This document shows, piece after piece, positions 55,601-64,000 of a DNA stretch of 64,000 bases (its first letter is position 1; each line of letters begins with the position of its first letter). The notes under the pieces are model-generated. The model searched no databases. It was not told where the DNA came from and saw only the letters and a program-made list of their open reading frames with translations. Source of the stretch: Pleurostoma richardsiae (lineage: Eukaryota > Ascomycota > Sordariomycetes > Calosphaeriales > Pleurostomataceae); the NCBI GenBank assembly GCA_030052745.1, contig JANBVO010000001.1, positions 2,046,001 through 2,110,000 of the forward strand, in the 5' to 3' direction. The translations under genes were made by a program, and so were the position numbers.

Positions 55601-56819
55601 TCTTATCGAGTGGCTTGCAGCCCCGTTTGAGGTCATGCCCGGCAGCCAATCCTTATGTGCCAATCCTTATGTTGGACAGACGAGGTTGGCAGTGTCGCCT
55701 TCAAAAGCGGGTGTACTCTCATCAGCCTTGCATTCCGGCAGTAGCGCAGGCAGTGACAGACAGCTGGCTGGCTGCGGAGCCTCAAGGAGGCGGGCAGGGT
55801 CACCCATCAGAGACTCTTCTGTGCGCAGTGCGTAATACTACAGCCAGTCTATCACAAGACTCGCAAGCAGATAGGTAGGAATCAAGAGAGCGGCAGCTAT
55901 GCAGCCATGCAAACGTCCCGCGACACAAGCACACGTAATGACGCGGAAGGTTTGGGATAAAGAGAGCCGAAGACCTTGTTGACCAGCTCTGCCGTCCGAT
56001 ATCTCGTTTCCGCAGGAGTCATGGAAATGGCAGACATGCACTCACGTCCAGTTAAAAGATGGCCGAAATGAAGGGCATGGGAGCTCGGCAACCAAGTGCC
56101 GGATCAGCAACGTGTGGGCCCGCCGCGGGAGGACTGTCCGGATGGGATAGCACCGCCTCTTACATGCAAAAAGACCCAGCTCATCCGAAGAGACGCGACG
56201 AAAAGTGTGAAACACCCATTGCCGCCAGTTGGCATGAACGACTGCCCGTGCCTCTCGGCAAAACGGGTTTGCCCGCTTCCGCGGCGTGGGACTGGGCGAA
56301 TACAAGAGCAAGCAAGATGTCGCCGGTGTTGTCGCACATGCGAGGGGGTACAGAGGGAGGGCGACAGCTTTGATGCCCCAGAGTGGGCTGTTGCTGTCGG
56401 ACGTCGTCTCGCCGCGGAACTCGCCAGCTCGGGACTGAGAGACGGAGAGAAGCTTTGGGAGGACACAGAGACGGCTGGAAGTGTCACTGACACTCGACAG
56501 AACAGGTCAGAACCATATCTGTATGCTCTGGTCCCCTCATGTCTCGAACCGTAGGATCTCCCCTTCTTCTCGTATGAAGTGTGTTTGGTGTGATACAGAG
56601 AGGCTTGTCTTGCTAGAACCGATATCCTGAGCATCGCATGGCCAAACAGGAGGTGGGCCATCCTGATCATGCAATATCCTCGACCGATAGGTACATTCCC
56701 AAAATCGACAATCTTCAGTTTGCCTTCAGAGGGCGTGGGGGCATAAATACACCGAGAGATAAGAGTTTGCCATATCCCAAGGCTTTCTTGCACCTGATCT
56801 CTTCCTCCAGCCCTATCCA
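52690..56819. other. LARP1 gene promoter and 4.1-kb intergenic region
   Basis: The first kilobase (52690-53700) is probably promoter and leader of the LARP1-type gene. In-frame ATGs upstream at 52725 and 52821 could extend its N-terminus. Near 53872-53900 the unit GTTAGG(C/T)AC occurs three times in tandem. GGTAC-rich words cluster at 54155-54190, 54355-54375 and 54640-54660. A C10 run lies near 55435-55444. Frames of up to about 200 codons (55288-55878 plus) have no recognisable domain. No gene or mobile element is recognised. Confidence 0.5.
53872..53900. repeat. three tandem GTTAGG(C/T)AC-like units
   Basis: GTTAGGCAC, GTTAGGTAC and GTTAGGTGC follow one another directly. They resemble but do not equal the TTAGGG telomere unit, and three copies are too few to call an interstitial telomere. 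Confidence 0.7.
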
Positions 56820-58109
56820 TCAGCCTGACACCCAAGCGGCTGCCCGTCGTGCTCCAAACGTTGTCGCTAGGCGGAGTCCGCTGGATCCCATCGGGAAGTA
56901 GCTGATCAGGTACCAGGCTAGGCACGCCAGCTGGATGATGGCCGAGATCAGGGTCAGGATGGTGCTGTGCAGCTGGGTCGGCGGTCAGTAACTGAGCGAG
57001 CGTCTCGTCATGGAGAAGGAGGGATGACTCACCCCGAGTGAGAAGTAGAGAGTCAGTGCAATCGAAGTGAAGTAGGCTGCCGTAAAAGGCAGACGTGGTC
57101 CCGAGGCGAGATGCTGCACATACGCCCAGGGACCCATCACGGCCGCAAATGAGGCGAGGAAAAGTGTCGAACCCAGCGTCCATCTGTTGGTTTAGCACGG
57201 TGAGTCAGCGTCTGGACCAGAGTTCTGCGAAAGGTCCTATTCAGGAGGAAGAGCAACAATAAAGTATAAGCAGAGACATAACGCCTGAGCGAGGTCATCC
57301 CCACCAGTCAGCGGTCGAGAGATCTGACCCTCCTTTGACCCCATGCGAGATCAGCAGCATATGCATGACGGGAAGCTGCAGCACGACACGAGCTTGCCTG
57401 CAAGGCGTTGAGACCTAGCAAGGACGCGGGAGCGCCTGGGCAAGAATGCCTACTGGTCGAGCGCGCCACAGGCCCGCCAGCACATAGGGACACTTTGTGA
57501 GGGAGCTTGCAAGAGATAATGCGAGCACTTACAGGATAACAAACTTCCTCGGCCGCACGGACAGGACAGGAAAGAGGGCGAAGCAGATGACGAAGCAGGC
57601 GAGCGCGCCCAAATTGCAGGCAGCGAAGATTAACAACCGATCCCACCTACTCACTATAGCCGGCAGCAAGCGTGAAAAGTCAAGTCAGCCTTCCATCGAC
57701 GCGACACAGTTTGATACTCTGGGAAAGGAAGAAAGTGGGTTATTTGTTCATGTGCTGGAGTGAGACATGGCGCCCGTGTGCGGCACATGTCCTACAGCCA
57801 GGGTCTGCTGGCTGCAGGGGAGCCGAGACTCCGGGGGAGCAGCAGCAGCCTTGCAGCAGGAGTGACGAAGCAGAGGATCGACTTACGGACAAACCAGCCC
57901 TCTTCCTCCTCGCGCCTACTAGGAGCTGGGAGGGGAGCCCCGGAGCTTTCGGTCGTAGGCAGACGGACATAACCACGGTCGCCAAATGGGTTCAGCGACT
58001 TGATGGAGGAGAGCAAGCCGTTTTGTTGCGAGGTGTTTACGGGGATGTCCTCGTCGCGGCGCGACCAGCCGAGGGAGTTGAGCGAGTCTCGAAACGATGC
58101 CGATGCCAT
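56820..58109 (-). CDS. SFT2: SFT2, Golgi vesicle-fusion membrane protein
   Basis: A small tetra-spanning protein that assists fusion of endosome-derived vesicles with the late Golgi (Got1/Sft2 family). The four exons are 57887-58109, 57533-57653, 57033-57183 and 56820-56972, giving 215 residues. The cytosolic N-terminus begins MASASFRDSLNSLGWSRRDE and contains SLNPFGDRGYVRLPTTE. Membrane helices follow in order: LLIFAACNLGALACFVICFA, then FVILWTLGSTLFLASFAAVM, FTAAYFTSIALTLYFSLGLH and LISAIIQLACLAWYLISYFP. The junctions LSRWDRLL and KFVIL|WTLGS were set by frame and GT-AG sites. Introns 1 and 2 are unusually long for this genome (233 and 349 bp), while intron 3 is 60 bp. Intron 1 splits the cytosolic tail from helix 1. 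Functionally it pairs with RIC1, also in this window, in retrograde Golgi traffic. Confidence 0.96.
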
Positions 58110-61100
58110 TGTGTACAACTCTGTGACACTTGGGTCGAACTTTTGCTAGGTCTCCGCGATATCCGCGATATCCTTGTTTTGCCGGACGTCCTCCGCAGTG
58201 GGGTTCTTCGTATCGGCGACTGGAGGACGGGACAAGAGCTCCGATCTCAAGTCAGGTCTTGGGAGGTGTGCCCAGTGACCCTCCTCGTCTTTGACACTAG
58301 AAGAGGCCGGGATTGCGTCGACTTGTGATTTATGAAGTTGGGAAGGGGTGTACCAGTGGCTCGACCACTCGACGTTATTGGACGAAACGGTAGGACGCAG
58401 AGGGTGCGAGCTGGGAGACGAAGAGCCGCTAAAGTGGCTGGTGGGATGGGCAGATCAGGATTGCAGCGAGGATGATGGGCAGTCTATGCTCGATTAGTCT
58501 GAACTCGTGTAGGAGGGCAGTGTCGCAGACTTACCCTCGTCGAGGTGGAATGCGAAAGCTGCTCTTCTTCCTCTTGTCTAAGTTCTGACCACGTAGGAGC
58601 AGAGCCCCTATGCTGATTCACTGATGACGTCGTGTCCTTTTTATCTGGAAAGGATGGCGAGAGGAGGACGCGTGTTATCAGAACACGAGGATTCTGGGAG
58701 CCTGGACGCCACGCGCACTGGAGGGTGGTGAGCTACTTCGTAGAGCGTAGGCAGCCAGCCAGCGAGGGAGTTAGGTGGGCAGGAATGCGGCCTGCTGGAG
58801 AGGAGGGTGTGTACAGTGTGGAGGAAAAGGCCGGAGCTGGGTCTGGCCGGTCGGTCGTAGCTCTGGTTGTGTGCGAGCGAGCTGAGGAGGCTGCCTCTAG
58901 TGATGCGGTGTCGTCAAAAGAGAGAGGCCACGGCACTTGGAACTTGGGGAACGGGCGCGTCGGGGCTTCTGCAGCTGCAACGGCGGTTACTGACCGGAGT
59001 GACCCACATGAGTTGATCCAGAGCATCTGATTGGTCTATTGTCTCCGTACAAGGTTGATCACAGACGGGAAGCATGGATCACGCTGCAGGTTCGTCGACA
59101 CCCTTGTGCATGGTGCTCGCAGATATATCCCGTCTTCCACCCTATTATCTCCCTTGCCGGACTCCTGTTGCTGGCAGCCTTGCATAGCTACATGTGTGGA
59201 AGTAGTCCGTGCTGTGGCATGCCACCTCGCTCACAGCAGCGTCGACACCTCCAGAGGTACTTGCGGGGTGCGCAGGGCTGCCACCCATCACCATCACGCC
59301 GTCCTATGCACGCAAACTGTGCATCTGATATACCCTGTGGGGTCTGTGCTTACACAAATATGTGCAAGAGTCTCTAGCGACGCGTGGGATGGATGCAGGA
59401 GGGTGGCAACATCAAGTGCCTGCTGCACCTTTATTTAGACACTGTGTGTTATGGGTGTATGGGATTTCAGTGTGGCGCAGTGCTGGGAGATGGCATTTCC
59501 GAGCGCAGGCAGATGGCCATCTGGCAACACCTGCCCTCCACCTCGCAGGGGTTCTGCTAAGCTCTGACTCTTGCAGCAGGGGCATGATCCACGGTGAGCG
59601 CAGGTGAACAGATACTGAACCACGGTGAGGGAGTTCCTTGCCTAGACTTTGAGCGTTCCCGGCAGGCACAGCCAGTCATGGCGCAGGCGCGCCTGTTGGC
59701 CAGTTGTCCAGGCCCTGCTGCGCACACCGGGGAAGGGACGGGACGGTCAGGCAAATGGCCCGGACACAGGGGTCTTGCCAGTGCGTGGGGCTGCCTGGCC
59801 CGGCGGCTGTACAACACGAACGACCTGGAGCTCTGACTCCTGTTCAAGGCTTGACTATGATGCCGTAGGCGCGGGGACTATGCGCAGCTCCGCAGACAAG
59901 TGCAACCCCACACGCACCCACACATCAATACGCCAATGCCACAGATAAGGGCTCGGTGTGCGACCAACCGAGACGACACAAGAGTTGCAAGGTGTGCGGT
60001 ACTCCCCAGCTGCGCTACAGGCCGCATGTTCTCCGATCGGACTTAGCGGCCTCCAACTGGGAATAGTGACTGTTCGTGCATTACGTATTGGCGACGGCAT
60101 CGAGAGTTGGTGCGCCTCCTTTTGGTGTGCCTTGTGTCTTACTTTGGCTGACTTAAGAGAGTCACGTTGTTGCCGGCGGAGGTGCCCTCCCTTGCCCTCC
60201 CTTCGTTACCCTGCTTGCTCCCCGGGAATGCCCATCTGCCGTACGCACCGTCGAAAACTTCCCGGCCAAGAGCGACGGCCCGCAAGGGTAGGAAGTGTCT
60301 TTGGGCTCCTGGGGGTGGCATGGATGGGTGCAGGCAGGTAACGAGGAAGCTGTTTCTCGATTTCCAACCCACCATTCCGCCCAACCAAGTCAGAAGACAC
60401 AAGAGTCAAGTTGTAAGCCACGGTGAGTGAGTAGATGACCTTGATAGATGATACATCTGCCCTCATTAGCCCCATGAGGTACCATATATAAACTCGTAGG
60501 GCCCGGCCGTATGCTGAATGCGCGTGAGCAGTGCCTCTTACATCTCGCATCACTCGTTGATATTTCCATACCGCGACGACAGCTCGTCTCTCTCAAGAGC
60601 TTGTAGAGGTGCTTCCATTTCTGTCTCACGCAACGCGACATCGACCATAGGGTCCCTCGCCAACACGAGCCTCGGCAGCGCAGAGACACTCAACTTTCAC
60701 GAGAGCACACCGGGACCGAGTCTGTGCTTCTGCCCTCAACCGCCAAAAACGCCGGCCCATTGAGCACCTCGTGTCGGCAAGCGACAGGTCAGTGACCCTG
60801 TCGTGCGGCAGCTTCTTCGCTGCCACCCTCCTCCCATCCACTTTCTCTTCTGTCCCGAGGACAGAGATAAGGTGCTGATGTGCACTGTGCACTCGAATGC
60901 TGGCTGATCCAGGGATAGACCATATATAGTTGCGGGGACCTTATCAGCCTCTTGAGGTTCGATATCAAAACAGCCCGAGCCGCGCGAGCCGAGAAGGGCA
61001 CAAAGCCAGTCTCAGATCCTACCATTTCGAGCGTCGTCCCACTTGGGAAAAGCCAACAAACAGCAACCATCGCTGAACAACCGACTGCAACGAGGAGTCG

Positions 61101-63729
61101 GATCAAGGATCGAAGCCATACCACATCTGGAATAGACCTTCTGCAGGCTTACGTAACGAACGGTCCATCTCGCAGCATCGCAGCCTGCAAAGTATCCATC
61201 GCATCTGTGGCGTCAGGGAAGCCAAGCTCCCAAGTTGCCCCTCCTCTCCTCGTCTCATCAGAGTTCGAAGCTGCACATTAACAGCGTCCTGCCATCTCAC
61301 TGGCAGCGCAGTTTAACGGGCTGCAGTCAGACCAATATACTTTATAGTAGGTTGCTCCCAGGATTGCCCCGCAGCTGCCTTCCTAGGAAGACCGACCGGA
61401 CCGAGTGTATGCCGGTCATCTAGACTGGGGACGAAGCTTACCGTTCCTATTAAAAGAAACAGCGAAGAAGACGGACATTTGAGGGTTTATTAGAAGTGAG
61501 GCGTCGCGAGTTGAGAACCGACAAGTTAGAAAGAGAAAGGGAGACGACAAGGGGTAAGTGACGGCGTCCAGACCAGTAACCCGCTGCCGTCCGGCCCCTT
61601 CGCGTTGAGTGGAATCATCGACGATCGGCCAATCACAGAGCACGGAAGAGGAGCGAAAAGAAGAGAGGATCTCACCGCAGTTGCCAGACGGCCGGCCTGA
61701 ACATCCAGAGACCCAACGACTGTCCAGCCAGTCCGGGAGGTCTTGACTTGGAGTCCAAGAGACTTGCAATTCAGGCTCGCCTCGATTGTGCAGTAAGGGA
61801 AGGATATCTGAAGCGGACAAGAAGTGTAAGGGCCAGAAGGCGACACAGCAACTCAACCATCACTACCAACCGTCACGCTACACCGCACAGAGAAGCGCAT
61901 ATCACGGCACACAAGCACTCCACCTTGTCTGCTCGTCACCGTCGTCATCGCCTACCTCCCTCAAGCTCGGCGCGACACCGAAGACTGGGCACCGTGCCTT
62001 GGCCGTTGGCTTGGGGGTTCTGATTGCCTGATCCTCGCCCGCTCTTCACTCCACTCCGACACACACCAGCTAGATAAGGTTCGGGGCTACACAGAGTTCC
62101 GGCCCCTCCGCTTAGCAACTCGGGCAGAGAAGAGCCTCGCTCCGTCTCATTCCTCAGCATCACCTCAGCCAAGGGCAACTCTGGAATATCTGGGGCAACG
62201 TCTACTCAGCCTCAACAGCCGCCTAATCCCGCTCGCGTCTCGGTCTGCGCAACGGCAATCGATAAATTACGGGCTGTTGTTCCATCCACGACCAGAAGTG
62301 CAAAGAAGGGCTTAGTCGGGCAGTCTCTCTAAAGCCGCCCCGTTCCCGCGAATCTCGACTCAACAGCATAGCATACATTACCCTACGTTGGTGGTAAGTC
62401 GAGGCCGCTTTTTAGTCCCGGTGTCTCTCCTCCTCCCTTGCCTTCGGAAATCTGTCCGACTCATTCAATAGCTCCACGCCTCCGCGTCGTCCTCCACCGT
62501 CCTGTTCCACCTTTACCGCTTCTCTTTCTCCCAATTTCAGCGCCCCAAACCCTCACCCCCATCCCGCACTGTTTCTTCCCCTCCTTACTCCCCCTCCTCC
62601 GCGAACCGCCTCTCCGCACATCGCACAGCTCCATCACCCTCCAGCTCCACCACGCTTACTCCAAAAAAAGGAACGTCTACTGCGACATCGTAGACCCTTG
62701 GGCTCCGGTTCCTGTGCAACCGCAAAGCCAAGCGAAAGCCGACCGGGAAAAAAAGAAGCGCGGTCTCGTTGCCCTTCCTCGGCCGCTTTTCCGACCCCGC
62801 CGCCACGATAATCCCTCGAGGACAGCGTCGCCTCCACGAAGCACAGTCGCCAATCCGCACTCGCAGCGGTCAGGGGAAAATATCGCTCTCGCGCCCTGAA
62901 TTACTGCCCGCCTTCCATCTCCCGCCCTCTCTTTCCGCCTTTTCTCCTGCACTGCCGGTCGACTCGAAAAGCCGCATTGCCCAGGCCAGCCTATCCAGTT
63001 GCAGTCGCATCTCCGCCTAGTTGCCTACCCGCTTTCGCAGTGGCAGGAGTCACCACCACCCTCCAGCAAATCGCCTCTCTCGCACCGAGGTGCAGCAAGT
63101 CAGGAACACAGAGACCAACCGTCCAGAGAGAAGAAAATTTCCCGCTCGCCATCCCAATTTCACATATTTTCGCATCAACGCGGATTGCCTCGACGTGTTT
63201 CCTTCGCTGTTCAGTAATCCGGCGTCGGTTTCCAGGGCGCCACAGGCATCGATCCTGGTCTGCCTGAACAAGTCACCCCTACCTACCTCTGCACTCAACC
63301 CCGCCAACTCTCGCCTCTCTGTTTGATGGACCAGTGACTCTCGTCACCAACTTCCGTATCAGGTACCAGCGCTATAACTTCAGAGATTCGAGGTATGTCG
63401 CAGAGCCCCCCCTTTTCTCTGTCTTTTCGTCGCGCAGTGTCAACTGGGGCGTGGGACCTCGTCCGCGGAACTTGAGTGTGGTTCCGCGCCACCTCGAAGA
63501 CCTGCATGCTCCCTGGCACTGCTGACCGCAACATCAACGGGGAATGTCCTGCCACGTCCCGGCGCATCTTGTGGGCCACTTGCTGGCAACCTATCACGCC
63601 CCCGTCGACTTTTCTTTTTCCTTGCAGAATATAAGCGTCAAGGGCTGACTGGAAGGATGCAACAGGTTCCTTACCACTGGCCGTTCCGTGGCGGGAATCA
63701 AGCATAAGAAGCGAGATTACCGGCAGGCG
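58110..63729. other. 5.6-kb intergenic region between SFT2 and the right-edge gene
   Basis: The SFT2 promoter lies at the left end and the long leader of the right-edge gene at the right end, so both promoters are divergent here. From about 62400 to 63430 the plus strand is strongly pyrimidine-rich, as in long 5' leaders of fungal regulatory genes. It contains several ATGs in short frames. Frames of about 100-130 codons elsewhere (for example 58632-59030) show no recognisable domain. No tRNA, repeat family or mobile element is recognised. Confidence 0.5.
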
Positions 63730-64000
63730 ATGGCCACGTTTGGCACTTCCTATATCAAGCAAGAGATCAACGACGACTTCCTATCAAAGAATTCACGCGA
63801 GCGCTTCGGAAGCGCGCAAGAAATAACAATGGCCCAGCACGGCTTCAATCAGTTTGGCGGTGGCCAAGGAGCCAACATCGACCCCAACGACCTCAACTAC
63901 GGCTCGTCGTTCCAGAATAACTACAATAACCAGAGCTCCAATAATGCTTCTGCTGCCTTTTCGAGCGGATCTGCTGTCTTCGGTGACGACGAGCTGCTGG
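63730..64000 (+). CDS. 5' end of a probable transcription-factor gene, cut by the window edge
   Basis: The frame opens at an ATG at 63730 and stays open to the edge for 90 codons. The protein begins MATFGTSYIKQEINDDFLSK; a second in-frame ATG (MAQHGFNQFGGGQG) lies at 63829. What is visible is a Gln/Asn/Ser-rich, low-complexity segment with a NIDPNDLNYGSSF motif and an acidic SAVFGDDELL end, as at the N-termini of several fungal zinc-finger regulators. No DNA-binding domain lies inside the window, so the class is a guess. A stop in the same frame just upstream of the ATG and the long pyrimidine-rich leader support this start. An intron upstream cannot be ruled out. Confidence 0.6.
   Translation, partial: MATFGTSYIKQEINDDFLSKNSRERFGSAQEITMAQHGFNQFGGGQGANIDPNDLNYGSSFQNNYNNQSSNNASAAFSSGSAVFGDDELL

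Noticed and set aside
56104-57198. 364-codon minus-strand frame
   Set aside because: It overlaps the last two SFT2 exons in another frame and runs into the SFT2 3' region. The SFT2 exons are conserved and explain the region.
1-64000. Secondary-metabolite cluster, CRISPR array, transposon or virus-derived element
   Set aside because: No synthase, array, transposase, reverse transcriptase or terminal repeat was recognised. The recognised genes are single-copy host genes.

Overview
The window is nuclear DNA of a filamentous ascomycete, most likely a Sordariomycete. The evidence is short (about 55-130 bp) GT-AG introns with CTAAC/CTGAC-like branch points, GC-rich coding regions, gene spacing of 0.5-8 kb, and single-copy housekeeping genes typical of Pezizomycotina. 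I cannot name a species. No rRNA, tRNA, CRISPR array, transposon or virus-derived element was recognised.

Layout, left to right: a possible gene edge on the minus strand (1-88, weak); hapC, the CCAAT-binding NF-YB subunit (2462-3536, +); RRN3, the RNA polymerase I initiation factor (4992-7124, +); TEX1/THOC3 of the THO mRNA-export complex (7914-9205, -); RIC1, the Ypt6/Rab6 GEF subunit (10335-13937, +); a PHS-family MFS transporter (14434-16861, -) with a probable GC-AG intron and a 22-nt exon; an unrecognised 415-residue protein (20079-21570, +); acetate kinase (23514-24935, +); an Nrg1-like C2H2 factor (27345-28223, -); an 8.4-kb stretch without a recognisable gene; PRP31 (36591-38625, -) head to head with CLF1 (39157-41282, +); an RS/glycine-alanine-rich DUF3824-type protein (43830-45989, -); a LARP1-type La-motif protein with a DM15-like box (49541-52689, -); SFT2 (56820-58109, -); and the 5' end of a probable regulatory gene (63730 to the right edge, +).

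The theme is gene expression and trafficking: transcription (HapC, Rrn3, Nrg1-like), splicing (Prp31, Clf1), mRNA export (Tex1), mRNA binding/translation (LARP1), and Golgi/endosome traffic (Ric1, Sft2), with acetate kinase and one transporter as the metabolic genes. The exon models were assembled by hand. Every spliced model keeps one open frame, and the exon lengths add up to whole codons.

The points most worth a second look are the LARP1 DM15-like box, the GC-AG intron plus microexon in the transporter, the shared promoter of the two spliceosome genes, the repeated Gly/Ala modules of the DUF3824 protein, the unrecognised 415-residue protein, and the gene desert beside the C2H2 repressor gene. 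I found no convincing evidence of a wholly new multi-gene system.
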